Source of the DNA: Bog-950 sp964615305
GTDB lineage: Bacteria > Bacteroidota > Bacteroidia > Chitinophagales > LD1
DNA: 64,000 nucleotides
Direction: 5' to 3'
NCBI GenBank assembly: GCA_964615305.1
Contig: CAZTNA010000002.1
Span: 310,001 to 374,000 of the forward strand
The translations under genes and the position numbers were made by a program. Below are positions 8,981 through 18,347 of the stretch, one piece after another. The notes under the pieces were generated by a model that was not told the origin of the DNA, did no database searches, and saw nothing but the letters and a program-made list of their open reading frames with translations. The number at the start of each line of letters is the position of its first letter. The stretch's first letter is position 1.

Positions 8981-10206
8981 ATGGAATTGCAACCGTTGAA
9001 AATTAGATTTTACCCCAAGCTAAAGTCTGGGACCGAAGACCGGTACGCGCTTTATATGCGTATGATACTTGCAGGGAAACGAACCGAAGTGTGCCTTAAC
9101 TACGAACTAAAGCGCGATACCTGGGACTTTAAGGAACAGGGCATGAAAGGCAAGCACCCAGACAAAGGTTATGTAATCAACTTAACCAACCAGTATCGGC
9201 AGAAGGCACTATTAACATACCAGCAGTTAATACAGCGTGGGATTCCTTGTGACGTGCTTACGGTTAGAGAAAGAGTTACCGGTGATTCAAATACCGCAGA
9301 AACTCTTGACCCAACTATTCTTAACCTGTTCGATAAATTTATTGACCGTAAAAAGACTATAAGCGGTGCAAACAACTCAAAAGCTACTATACAGAAATAC
9401 AGCCGCACCCGGTCACACATTAAAGGTTGTCTGAAAGAATTTTACTCGTTAGAAGATATTCCCTGCAACAAAGTTGATTTGCAGTTTATAGAGAACTTTG
9501 AATTATACCTTAAAACTACCGGCAAATGTGAACATAACGCTGCAATGAAACACATGCAACTTTTTAAGACAAACTACAAAACTGCGCTGGCGCATGGATG
9601 GCTGATAAAGACCCTTTTCAAAAGTTTAAGATTAGTATGAGGGAAGTAGTTAGGGATTATCTATCTGAAAACGAACTGCAAACACTTATTAACTCAAAGC
9701 TACCAGCTAATAAACTATCCAATGTGCGCGACCTTTTTGTATTTAGTTGTTTTACAGGTCTTGCATATATTGACTTACGCAATCTAGCAGTTAAGAACAT
9801 CTATAAGGAGAACGGCAAATACTGGATACGCACACGCAGGCAAAAAACCAACGTTAAGTCGAATATTCCCTTGCTTAAAGTACCGCTGCGTTTGCTGAAA
9901 AAATACTGCTACAAATTTGAAGTCTGGGAGCCAGATAAAAAGATATTCCGTGTAATCAGCAACCAGAAAATGAATGCGTACCTGAAAAACCTTGCGGACC
10001 TATGTGGCATTAGAAAGTGCCTCACTTTTCACATAGCTCGGCATACGTTTGCCACAACCGTTACTCTTAACAACGGTGTACCTATCGAAAGTGTGTCTTC
10101 TATGTTGGGGCATAAGCATATTACTACAACCCAACACTATGCGAAGTTATTGGATAAAAAGTTGGAACAGGATATGACCAAATTAAACAGCCAATTACAA
10201 TTTTGA
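8981..10206 (+). pseudogene. Tyrosine recombinase/integrase, frameshifted
   Basis: Two overlapping frames make one integrase. 8981-9640 encodes the N-terminal arm-binding and core-binding part (MELQPLKIRFYPKLKSGTED..., SAM-like 'HMQLFKTNYKTALAHGWL'). 9598-10206 encodes the catalytic domain. Continuity breaks near 9597-9610, where a single added base would give 'HGWLDKDPFQKFK'. The catalytic half keeps the HxxR box (HIARHTFATT), the GHK box (MLGHKHITTTQHY) and the nucleophile Tyr. Box I reads FTGLAYIDLRNL without the usual Arg, as in several Bacteroidota element integrases. It could be an inactivated relic or a base-calling error in a live gene. It lies next to attL, the normal place for an island integrase. 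Confidence 0.75.
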
Positions 10207-10241
10207 GACTTATGAAACTCATGACCATTGAAGTTCATTAT

Positions 10242-10322
10242 CCGTTTTTAAACAGGTTTAAACGGCTGAATCGTTTTAAACTGTTTATAATCGTTTAAGA
10301 CCGTTTTTAAACGATTATAAAC
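10242..10322. repeat. Cluster of GTTTAAAC-like dyads after integrase
   Basis: An AT-rich patch is packed with variants of CGTTTAAAC. It includes a perfect 16-bp inverted repeat, GTTTATAATCGTTTAA (10283-10298) with TTAAACGATTATAAAC (10307-10322), loop 8 bases. Just upstream CCGTTT (10242-10247) and AAACGG (10260-10265) form a smaller dyad. It could be a binding array for a recombination directionality factor or regulator, or a strong hairpin. No T-run follows to make it an obvious terminator. Confidence 0.5.
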
Positions 10323-10737
10323 TACAAAGTCGAAACTCTATTAATTCAACCTTTTGCAAAAATTCATGATTTAAGAAATTGAGAAGGAGAGTCAGTTCAC
10401 AATTCAATCCAATAAATCTACCATGGAACGGTTTCAATTAATAAGGGAAGACATCAATAACGATTCTTCAATTAAGATAACCACTAGTTACCACCTTACA
10501 AGCTTTATTTTAGTTCAATAAAAACAGAAAAATGCGGACAAGTAATTTCAAAGAATTAATCAATGGATTTTTCTTGAATACGTCTGTGATTATAAATATC
10601 CCTTTGAAGTATTTTATAATTGACTGACCTTTTCAAACTATGATGAAATCTCCTACACCCTAATTATTTGACCTCTGTTATTCCAAAGGAATGAAAAATT
10701 GCCATGCCTTTAATAAAACTATATATTAGCTACTCAA
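10323..10737. other. AT-rich intergenic region before copper module
   Basis: I see no supportable gene. A 32-codon ORF from ATG 10423 (MERFQLIRED...) has no recognisable features. The stretch just before 10738 contains TATATATTAG, which could be part of a promoter for the copper genes, but no clear TTTG/TAnnTTTG pair was found. Confidence 0.4.
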
Positions 10738-11124
10738 ATGAAAAAGGCAACGGCTATATTAGTTCTCTTTTTATTCCTGTTTGTAAATTCAGGAATGGCT
10801 GTCAGCGTCCATTTTTGTAGAGGCAAAATAACATCCATTAAATTTTTTGACGATGATGGGCATGGTTGCAAGTGCGGTAAAAAGCCTATGAAAAGGAATT
10901 GCTGCAAAGACAAAACGGTTGTCTTTAAAGCAAAAATTGATCCTGCAAAAGTCAAGCAGTTCTCATTTAAAACTTTTCTACCAAAATTTGAATTTCAACC
11001 TGCATTGCAAAATGAAATTTCTCTTTCTCTTCAATTGCCGCAGTTCGCATCAAAGCTCTATCATCCTCCCCCGTTCAAACCACGAACTCCGATTTTTCTG
11101 TTCGATAGGGTTATCCGCATTTAA
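10738..11124 (+). CDS. HYC_CC_PP-type secreted small protein
   Basis: A 128-residue protein with an N-terminal signal peptide (MKKATAILVLFLFLFVNSGMA). It matches the HYC_CC_PP family pattern: an H-x-C near the mature N-terminus (SVHFCRG), a Cys-rich patch (CKCGKK...NCCKDKT) and a C-terminal proline motif (HPPPF). Members sit in Bacteroidota metal-resistance loci. The Cys/His content would suit binding of a soft metal such as Cu in the periplasm, but no activity is known. It is first in the plus-strand series of metal genes, with a 108-base gap to the next. Confidence 0.65.
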   Translation: MKKATAILVLFLFLFVNSGMAVSVHFCRGKITSIKFFDDDGHGCKCGKKPMKRNCCKDKTVVFKAKIDPAKVKQFSFKTFLPKFEFQPALQNEISLSLQLPQFASKLYHPPPFKPRTPIFLFDRVIRI

Positions 11125-11232
11125 TTTCTGGTATTGTTGAGCCGTTATTTCTGAACGGCTATGGTTGTTAATGCCAAAGTCTCAACAGTCCTTTTGTAAT
11201 TCAGCATTTATTAAAAAATAAAATCACCTAAA

Positions 11233-12021
11233 ATGAAAAAGTCAATTTATATATCCCTCTTGTTAATATTTCTTGTCGCTACCTCCACAGCTCAAACTGC
11301 TATGGATTTTGAAGGCAATGATTGTAATGGCAACTATCACCACCTGTTTAATGACCTCGACTCAGGTAAAGCAGTCGCCATTATTTATTACATGGCAAAT
11401 TGTAGTGCTTGTCCACCAGTTGCAAAAAAAATTCAGGCAATGGCAAACAATGTAAACGCACAATATCCTGATATGGTTAGGGCTTACGCTTTCCCTTACG
11501 TTAATTCCACTACCTGTACGTATTCGAAATCATGGGTTACAACCAACAACCTCCCGCTTTTTATGCCTTTCGATAGCGGAGCAGTACAGGTGGCGCATTA
11601 CGGTGGCTTTGGAATGCCAACGGTCGTTTTACTAGGTGGCATGGATCATCGGACAATGTTTTCTACGCTTAGTTTTTCTACTGCCGACACTACGGAAATG
11701 CGCGATTCAATTTTGGCTCTCCATGATGAGATGAATCCATCTGGGATTAAAAATTTGTCATCAGTTATTTCTTCTTTCAACGTATTTCCCAATCCTGCCA
11801 ATAGCATGGTTTCCATCAATGTTGATTTGAAAGAATCTTCAAACCTGGTGATTGATGTTACCGACATTGCGGGGAAACAAATAGCTGTAATAGCAAACGA
11901 AAGACAAAACGGTGCGGTTACAAGACAATTCAATTCGGCACTATTGCCAAATGGAAATTATTTAGTTCGGTTGCAGGTAAACAGAAAAATAACAACGCAA
12001 AATCTTACCGTTGTTCACTAA
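11233..12021 (+). CDS. Secreted thioredoxin-like protein with T9SS tail
   Basis: 262 residues. A signal peptide (MKKSIYISLLLIFLVATSTAQ) is followed by a thioredoxin-like domain whose CxxC is CSAC in 'YYMANCSACPPVAKK' (about residues 57-60), with the cis-Pro element 'GGFGMPTVVLLGG'. A type A T9SS sorting domain fills roughly residues 180-262 ('FNVFPNPANSMVSI...LPNGNYLVRLQVN'). It may act as a thiol oxidoreductase or metallochaperone at the cell surface. It is the first of five consecutive genes with such tails, and only three bases separate it from the next, so they probably form an operon. Confidence 0.75.
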   Translation: MKKSIYISLLLIFLVATSTAQTAMDFEGNDCNGNYHHLFNDLDSGKAVAIIYYMANCSACPPVAKKIQAMANNVNAQYPDMVRAYAFPYVNSTTCTYSKSWVTTNNLPLFMPFDSGAVQVAHYGGFGMPTVVLLGGMDHRTMFSTLSFSTADTTEMRDSILALHDEMNPSGIKNLSSVISSFNVFPNPANSMVSINVDLKESSNLVIDVTDIAGKQIAVIANERQNGAVTRQFNSALLPNGNYLVRLQVNRKITTQNLTVVH

Positions 12022-12024
12022 GTT

Positions 12025-12717
12025 ATGAAGCAACTCAAATACATAATTCTTCTTGCAGTTGCAATATTTACAGCTACTGATTTTTGTTTTGCACAATCCT
12101 ATTCTATAACCCCAAACGATACTGTTGAGGTGGCGGGTGTAATGGAGGATTTGCAGACACTTACTATCTCTCAACTCAACACCGGTAATGACACGCTTTA
12201 TTTCCAATGGGAAAAAGTAAGTGAAAGCGTCCCTCAAAACTGGGAGGCATCAGTCTGTGATAATGAAGTGTGCTACACTTCTTTGATGGATACCGGAACA
12301 ACCAATCCGGTTTTCCCAACTGAGTCAGGGTTTATCCTCCTGCATATTACTCCGCATGTAAATTACGGAACTGCAATTATCCGTTACGCGATTTGGGATA
12401 TTAACTACCCCACAACGAAAGATACGCTCACCTTCATTTTGCATGTCAATGAAACTTCTGCCATTAATCGCCTCTACAGGAGCCGATATTTCAGTATTAC
12501 CCCAAACCCGGTTGGGAACAATTTGACAATTTCCACCGATATGAAATCGGGTTTTCAATTCGCAATTACGAATAGTTCAGGTCAGAAAATTTGCTCAGAA
12601 AACGAGAACGCAACAGATTTTTCTATATCAACTGAAAATATCCCAAGTGGTATTTACATAGCTTCTCTTTCGGGAAATAACTTTTTTCTTACTCAAAGAA
12701 TAATTATCCAACACTAA
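12025..12717 (+). CDS. Secreted protein of unknown function with T9SS tail
   Basis: 230 residues with a signal peptide (MKQLKYIILLAVAIFTATDFCFAQ). The central ~120-residue domain resembles an Ig-like or cupredoxin-sized beta sandwich ('SITPNDTVEVAGVMEDLQTL...NTGNDTLYFQWEK') and has a Cys pair in 'ASVCDNEVCYTS'. The C-terminal T9SS domain reads 'FSITPNPVGNNLTI...IPSGIYIASLSGN'. I do not recognise the family. It lies 3 bases after the thioredoxin-like gene and 1 base before the multicopper oxidase gene, so it is likely co-expressed with them. Confidence 0.6.
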   Translation: MKQLKYIILLAVAIFTATDFCFAQSYSITPNDTVEVAGVMEDLQTLTISQLNTGNDTLYFQWEKVSESVPQNWEASVCDNEVCYTSLMDTGTTNPVFPTESGFILLHITPHVNYGTAIIRYAIWDINYPTTKDTLTFILHVNETSAINRLYRSRYFSITPNPVGNNLTISTDMKSGFQFAITNSSGQKICSENENATDFSISTENIPSGIYIASLSGNNFFLTQRIIIQH

Positions 12718-12718
12718 G

Positions 12719-14425
12719 ATGAAACGTATAGCAATCATTCTCTTACTTTCTCAATTCGCATTTTTAAAAGGTCAGAATCCCCTTTTCATCCCACCAACAC
12801 TTACGGGAACAAATTTCAATCTCAATATTCAACAAGGTGTTACCCAATTTTGGAATGGAATTAACACTCCTACGTATGGCATCAACGGCTCATTTCTTGC
12901 ACCAACTTTAATTTTAAATAAGTGGGATTGGGTTACCATGAATGTAACTAATAATTTAACAGGCAGCGGAAATTCAACAACAATTCACTGGCATGGTTTA
13001 CACGTACCTGCAATGGCAGATGGCGGACCTCATCAAATTATCTTGCAGAATACAACATGGTCACCGCATTTTCAAATTCTCAATAGTGCCGGAACTTTTT
13101 GGTATCACCCGCATGGAGATAACAAAACTGACCGGCACGTTTCAAAGGGTTTAGCAGGAATGATAATAGTAAGGGATAGTGCCGAAAGTGCTCTCACTTT
13201 GCCGCGAACTTATGGGGTGGATGATTTCCCGGTTATAGTGCAGACAAAAGCATTTGACATTCTTCATCAAATTGCAATTGCAACTGCGCTTGATACTTTG
13301 CCGATGGTCAACGGAACCATTAATCCTTATCTCAACGCACCTGCACAGGTGGTGCGTTTACGTTTGCTTAACGGTGCATCAGACAGAACTTTTCTTTTCG
13401 GATTTTCGAACAACATGAATTTTCATCTCATTGCTACCGATGGCGGTTTGATTGATTCTTCCATTACATTAAACCGTTTGCGTTTATCAAATGGTGAGCG
13501 TGCTGAAATTCTCGTTGACCTTTCTTCTCTGCAAAACGATTCGGTTTATTTAATGAATTACGGCTCTGACCTTCCAACGGGAATAATCGGTTCTGCACAG
13601 GTAGGTATGGGTATGGCAAGTATTCCCGATTATGATTTGAATCCGCTTAACGGTGCCGATTTTAGTTTGCTAAAGATTAAAGTTATCGCACCTACGGTAA
13701 ATCCTGTTACCACAATTCCGGCAACTTTAATTCAAAACTCACCCTGGCTGCAAGGACAGGCAAATACTACCCGCTCATTTTTACTTGCACCTGAAACTAT
13801 GGGAATGCAAACAATGGTGGAAGGTCCGTTCACTATCAACGGACACAAATTCAGCATGGACACTATCAACATTACGACCTACTTAAACAACACCGAAGTT
13901 TGGACACTCAATAACCAAACACAGATTGCCCATCCGTTTCATATTCACGATATGCATTTCTACATTCTAAATATAAACGGGAGTGCTGTGCCGAATTACG
14001 AAAAGGGTAAAAAAGATGTAGTGCTGGTGATGCCTATGCAAACTGTTTCGTTCATTACAAAATTTGAAGACTTTGCTGATGCAACTACTCCTTACATGTA
14101 TCACTGTCATCTCTTGCACCATGAAGACGATGGCATGATGGGTTCGTTTGTAGTGCTGGATACCTTTTCAACAGGTGTGACAAACGAAAGTTCTTCAAGG
14201 AGTTTTTCCATTTTTCCTAATCCATCAACGGATTTTCTGAATATCATTTCATCGGATAGGGAAAATTTTTCCGCAACTATTTTCAATGCGCTGGGCGAGA
14301 AAATTTATACTTCCATATTCACAGCTGATTGCCAACTGTCTACTGCCAACTGGTCTAACGGACTTTACTTTGTTCAGATAAAAACCGACAAAAAATCGTT
14401 CATTCAAAAATTCATTAAACAATAA
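12719..14425 (+). CDS. Multicopper oxidase with T9SS tail
   Basis: 568 residues with a signal peptide (MKRIAIILLLSQFAFLKG). All four copper-ligand segments are present: HWHG (about residues 90-93), WYHPHG (128-133), HPFHIH (405-410) and HCHLLHHEDDGMM (from about 462). It thus has the type 1, 2 and 3 sites of the CueO/CotA/bilirubin-oxidase group. Known relatives oxidise Cu(I) to the less toxic Cu(II), or oxidise phenols and Mn. Here a type A T9SS domain ('FSIFPNPSTDFLNI...FIQKFIKQ') is appended, so the enzyme probably acts on the outer surface or is released, unlike periplasmic CueO. It is the core enzyme of the secreted module. Confidence 0.92.
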   Translation: MKRIAIILLLSQFAFLKGQNPLFIPPTLTGTNFNLNIQQGVTQFWNGINTPTYGINGSFLAPTLILNKWDWVTMNVTNNLTGSGNSTTIHWHGLHVPAMADGGPHQIILQNTTWSPHFQILNSAGTFWYHPHGDNKTDRHVSKGLAGMIIVRDSAESALTLPRTYGVDDFPVIVQTKAFDILHQIAIATALDTLPMVNGTINPYLNAPAQVVRLRLLNGASDRTFLFGFSNNMNFHLIATDGGLIDSSITLNRLRLSNGERAEILVDLSSLQNDSVYLMNYGSDLPTGIIGSAQVGMGMASIPDYDLNPLNGADFSLLKIKVIAPTVNPVTTIPATLIQNSPWLQGQANTTRSFLLAPETMGMQTMVEGPFTINGHKFSMDTINITTYLNNTEVWTLNNQTQIAHPFHIHDMHFYILNINGSAVPNYEKGKKDVVLVMPMQTVSFITKFEDFADATTPYMYHCHLLHHEDDGMMGSFVVLDTFSTGVTNESSSRSFSIFPNPSTDFLNIISSDRENFSATIFNALGEKIYTSIFTADCQLSTANWSNGLYFVQIKTDKKSFIQKFIKQ

Positions 14426-14451
14426 ATCATTCTCAACAAAAATTTCATTTT

Positions 14452-16509
14452 ATGAAATACACAGTTACCACTCTTATTACGCTGCTGCTTTTAACGGGTA
14501 GAACTATTTACATTCATGCACAATGCAACGTGGGTGAAAATGCCGTTACCGTTACTATCATCACAGATGATTATGGTTATGAGGGATTCTGGGCACTTTA
14601 TCCGGCAGCTGGTTCCTGTACCACCCCGCTTATTTCTGGTGGAAATTCCACTCAGGTAGGTTGTAGTGGTGGCGGACAGAAAGACGCCACTACCGGAAAT
14701 GGTTACGGAAATAATCAAACCATTACAAGTAATCAGGTCTGTTTAACAACCGGAGCTTCATATAAACTGAAATATGTTGATGATTGGGGCGATGCCGGTT
14801 TTCACTTTTATGTAAACATTGACGGGCTTCCTGTTTACCATTATACAGGAACAGGCTCGGGCAACACCTGGACTTTTACAGTAACACCCGCACTTTCCTT
14901 CAACTGCGGTTTGGAAAAGATAACTTCTGTCGGTTACTCACTTGTGGGTAACGTTCCGATTAAGGCAAAAATTTACAACTATGGTTCAACTGCTATCAAC
15001 TCACTTGACGTGTTTTATTCCATTGATAACGGAATACCTGTTTCACAGACACTTGGAGGATTAAGCATTTTGCCGTACGACCAAAAATTTGACTTCGTAT
15101 TTAATACCCAATGGAACGCAATCGATACAGGAACATATCAATTAAAAGTCTGGACAGGCAATATCAATAGCAGCAATGCCGACTTGAATACTTCAAATGA
15201 TACGCTCGCCAAAACAATTGTAATCGGCAATCCGGTTCCCCAGATTCTTGACCAGTACATTACAACTACACCGATAGTTACACAGATAAGCAGTTTAAGT
15301 GACGGATTAAACAAACCACGCGATTTAGATTTTCATCCGACATTAAGCAACTACGAATTATGGGTGGTGTGTGAAGAAACCGAAGCCGATGGCGGCTCAA
15401 CGGTAATTTATTCAAATGCAGGGAAAGCAAATCAAACTTCTGTCAAAAAAGAGGATAGCAACAATTGGCATTTTATGAGTATGCCTACCGGGATTGCTTT
15501 TGGCGACAATGGATGGTTTGCTACTTCTCCCGGAATCTACGATGCTAATCACAGCACCGGCCATTTTACCGGACCGGCACTTTGGGACCCGGAAGTTTAT
15601 ACTATACCCAATGGAGGAAACGGGTCTCATATAGATATGCTTCACCAATCACCATTTTCAATGGGAATTGCATGGGAGCATGACCTTGCTTATTGGGATT
15701 TTGACGGCAACGCGGGGAATATCGTCCGCTATGATTTTGTAGCTCCTCACGAACCAGGTGGCAACGACCACAGCGCGGGAATTGTTTGGCGATATACCGA
15801 TGTGAGCGTGAGCAGAATTAACGATGACATACCATGCCATCTTGTTTTAGATGAACAAAAGAAATGGCTCTATATTGTTGATGGGGGCAGCACACGAGTA
15901 ATCCGTATGGATATTACCACCGGAAATGCTGTTGGTAATTTAACTCCCTACAATGAACCACTCGCAGAATATAAAAACTACACGAGTGCTATTCAACAGA
16001 CAGTCGTTAATACCGGGCTTACCCAGCCATCAGGTATTGATGTTCTGGGAAACAGAATGATAGTTTCTGATTACAGCAACGGAAATATTTACTTGTATGA
16101 CATAACAAATGTTCCTGCCACGTTGCTGGCCACCATTGCCACAGGGCAAACTGGCATCTGCGGAGTTAAAATAGGTCCCGATGGATTAATCTGGTACGTT
16201 AACCGCTTGCAGAATACGGTTTCAAAAATAAAGGGACCGGTATATTCCCATGTCCAGACGATAAAGAATGAATTCAAGGTAGCTGCTTATCCTAACCCTT
16301 CAGGCTGTGAGTTATTTCTTTCTGTTTCAAATTATGTTTCGTCTGTATTTACTATTAAAATTTTTAATCTTATTGGCGAAGAGGTGTTTTCGCAAATTGC
16401 TAACGGCAACAATTTCCTTGTTAATATTTCTTCCTTGCCTGTAGGCAATTATCTACTGCAGGTTACTGACGGAATAAATTTAATGAACCAAAAAATTTAT
16501 AAACAGTAA
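14452..16509 (+). CDS. Secreted NHL/SMP-30-like beta-propeller with T9SS tail
   Basis: 685 residues. After a signal peptide comes a Gly-rich N-terminal domain (about 25-145, 'ITDDYGYEGFWALYP...VDDWGDAGFHFYVN'). A CARDB-like segment (about 150-250) follows, then a propeller of NHL-like blades (about 270-605, 'GLNKPRDLDFHP', 'HLVLDEQKKWLYIVDGGSTRVIRMD', 'GLTQPSGIDVLGNRMIVSD', 'GICGVKIGPDGLIWYVN'). A type A T9SS domain ends it ('VAAYPNPSGCELFL...NQKIYKQ'). His-rich loops (HSTGHF, HEPGGNDHS) could bind metal. No enzyme activity can be assigned. It lies 26 bases after the oxidase. Confidence 0.72.
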   Translation: MKYTVTTLITLLLLTGRTIYIHAQCNVGENAVTVTIITDDYGYEGFWALYPAAGSCTTPLISGGNSTQVGCSGGGQKDATTGNGYGNNQTITSNQVCLTTGASYKLKYVDDWGDAGFHFYVNIDGLPVYHYTGTGSGNTWTFTVTPALSFNCGLEKITSVGYSLVGNVPIKAKIYNYGSTAINSLDVFYSIDNGIPVSQTLGGLSILPYDQKFDFVFNTQWNAIDTGTYQLKVWTGNINSSNADLNTSNDTLAKTIVIGNPVPQILDQYITTTPIVTQISSLSDGLNKPRDLDFHPTLSNYELWVVCEETEADGGSTVIYSNAGKANQTSVKKEDSNNWHFMSMPTGIAFGDNGWFATSPGIYDANHSTGHFTGPALWDPEVYTIPNGGNGSHIDMLHQSPFSMGIAWEHDLAYWDFDGNAGNIVRYDFVAPHEPGGNDHSAGIVWRYTDVSVSRINDDIPCHLVLDEQKKWLYIVDGGSTRVIRMDITTGNAVGNLTPYNEPLAEYKNYTSAIQQTVVNTGLTQPSGIDVLGNRMIVSDYSNGNIYLYDITNVPATLLATIATGQTGICGVKIGPDGLIWYVNRLQNTVSKIKGPVYSHVQTIKNEFKVAAYPNPSGCELFLSVSNYVSSVFTIKIFNLIGEEVFSQIANGNNFLVNISSLPVGNYLLQVTDGINLMNQKIYKQ

Positions 16510-16548
16510 CCCTCAAAATAATTTTATCACCCAAAAAATAATCCGACA

Positions 16549-18003
16549 ATGAAGAACTTTTTACTTCTGCTGTTATGCAGCACCGGCATCTTTACTTCTG
16601 CACAAAGTGGCATTACCTGGAATATGACGATGGATATTGCCAACAACAGCCACGATAACATGCAGCCGCGTGTGGTTGTTGACGGTTCAGGAAATCCACT
16701 CGTTATATGGGGAAGAATGAGTGATGAATCCGTTTTTTTCTCGCGATGGAACGGCACTGCTTTTAACACGCCTGTAAAATTAAATCCCGCTTGGCTTACC
16801 GTAGCAACCGCCAGTTGGATGGGTCCCGCTATTGCTGCACAAGGCGACACGGTTTATGTGGTGGTTCGTCAAACACCCGAATCTACTGATACCAGCAAGC
16901 ACGTCTATATTATGAGTTCCTTCAATGGTGGCGTTTCGTTTTCGGCACCGGTTCAGGTGGATAATGTCGGTGATAGCATTACACGTTTCCCTGCTGTAAC
17001 TATTGATGATAACGGAAACCCCCTCGTAGCTTTCATGAAATTTAACCCCTCTTTTGGTGATTCGCGTTGGGTGGTTGCTAAATCAGCCGATATGGGCAAC
17101 TCTTTTTCGCCCGATGTAAAAGCAAGCGATTACAATGGTGCAGGAGATGAAGTTTGTGATTGTTGTCCCGGAACAATTTTATCTGACGGCAATGTCAGTG
17201 TTATGCTTTACCGCGACAACGCATCAAACATTCGCGATATGTGGGCAGGCATTTCAATTGATGGAGGAAACTCTTTCCCGAATGGCTTTGCTGTTGATAC
17301 AAATAATTGGATGATTATGTCGTGCCCTTCCAGCGGTCCTGATGGAGTAATTATTGACGATACGTTGTATTCTGTTTTTATGAGCAGTGGAGGTGGAAGC
17401 TATCGCGTTTATCTTAGCAAAACTTCTATAAGCACTGGGGCTTTAATTTCGCATACTCAGCTCACCGGGCCAATTACCGGGCTTACTCAACAAAACTATC
17501 CGCGTATTGCAAATTTTGGTAAAGCAGTAGCTATTGTTTGGAAACAAAACGTAAGTGGGGCAACACAACTGCCTATACTTTTCACTAATAACATTGCCAA
17601 CGGTTTTCCCGCCAACTATGACACCGTTGATTTAGCCAACGAAACAAATACAGATGTTGCCGTAGCTAACGGGAAAGTGTATGTGGTTTGGCAGGACGAT
17701 AATTCAGGCACTGTAAAATATCGTTCCGGCACTTTTACACCAACGGTAATTTCATCTTCAAATGAAATTGCAGAAAATAGTTTTTCTGTATATCCGAATC
17801 CCACATGCGATAATTTGCACATCACTTCAAAAAGCAGCGAAAAACTTTCCCTAAGTATTTTCAACTCTCTTGGAGAAAAAATATACTCCAATGAATTCAC
17901 TGCTAACTATCATTTGTCAACCTCTATCTTTTCAACTGGAATTTATTTTCTGCAATTGAAATCAACTAACAAATTATTCACTCAAAAATTTATCAAACAA
18001 TGA
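16549..18003 (+). CDS. Secreted sialidase-fold (Asp-box) propeller with T9SS tail
   Basis: 484 residues with a signal peptide (MKNFLLLLLCSTGIFTSAQ). Asp-box motifs of the SxDxGxSF type (SADMGNSF, SIDGGNSF) and related FNGGVSF mark a BNR/sialidase-fold propeller. The Arg triad of true sialidases is not evident, and a compact 'DEVCDCCPG' cysteine motif about 200 residues in is unusual and could bind a metal. A T9SS domain closes it ('FSVYPNPTCDNLHI...FTQKFIKQ'), very like that of the multicopper oxidase. Its stop overlaps the next gene's start, so translation is coupled. Confidence 0.7.
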   Translation: MKNFLLLLLCSTGIFTSAQSGITWNMTMDIANNSHDNMQPRVVVDGSGNPLVIWGRMSDESVFFSRWNGTAFNTPVKLNPAWLTVATASWMGPAIAAQGDTVYVVVRQTPESTDTSKHVYIMSSFNGGVSFSAPVQVDNVGDSITRFPAVTIDDNGNPLVAFMKFNPSFGDSRWVVAKSADMGNSFSPDVKASDYNGAGDEVCDCCPGTILSDGNVSVMLYRDNASNIRDMWAGISIDGGNSFPNGFAVDTNNWMIMSCPSSGPDGVIIDDTLYSVFMSSGGGSYRVYLSKTSISTGALISHTQLTGPITGLTQQNYPRIANFGKAVAIVWKQNVSGATQLPILFTNNIANGFPANYDTVDLANETNTDVAVANGKVYVVWQDDNSGTVKYRSGTFTPTVISSSNEIAENSFSVYPNPTCDNLHITSKSSEKLSLSIFNSLGEKIYSNEFTANYHLSTSIFSTGIYFLQLKSTNKLFTQKFIKQ

Positions 18004-18317
18004 GAAAAATATCCTTAATCGTTACGCTTGCTATAGTCGCTTTTTCTTCCTGCAACAATTCAGCTTCGAAAGAAGAAAGCAAAGCAACAACACAAACTGA
18101 GGTTTCGCATCATGCAATGGACGCTAAAGTTTTTCAGTGTCCTATGGATCCTCACATTATAAAGGACGAAGCTGGAAAGTGCCCAATTTGCGAAATGGAA
18201 TTAGAACAGAAAACTTATCATGAAGCCTTGGTGTTTCTCTCTGACTTCAAAAAAGAAAATCCTGATTATAAAGAAGGTGATGAATTCTTAAAGGACTTGG
18301 AGAACCATAACAAGTAA
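18000..18317 (+). CDS. Heavy-metal-binding (HMBD) lipoprotein
   Basis: 105 residues. A lipoprotein signal (IVAFSSC, lipid at Cys18) is followed by a single heavy-metal-binding domain of the 'FxCPMDPHIxxxxxGxCPICxMxLE' type (about residues 46-68), with four potential ligand cysteines and methionines. This domain is usual at the start of CusB-type adaptors. Here it stands alone, as it also does in other Bacteroidota metal loci. It probably holds Cu or Ag in the periplasm and passes it to the RND system encoded next. Start overlaps the previous stop by four bases. Confidence 0.78.
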   Translation: MRKISLIVTLAIVAFSSCNNSASKEESKATTQTEVSHHAMDAKVFQCPMDPHIIKDEAGKCPICEMELEQKTYHEALVFLSDFKKENPDYKEGDEFLKDLENHNK

Positions 18318-18347
18318 GATTGACAACTCGGGAAATATCTCATAACC

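Noticed and set aside
9590..9645. Programmed frameshift in the left integrase
   Set aside because: No slippery heptamer or downstream pseudoknot was evident; a one-base loss explains it more simply.
16549..18003. Functional sialidase
   Set aside because: Asp-boxes show the fold only; catalytic Arg triad and nucleophile Tyr arrangement are not apparent, and context is copper handling.
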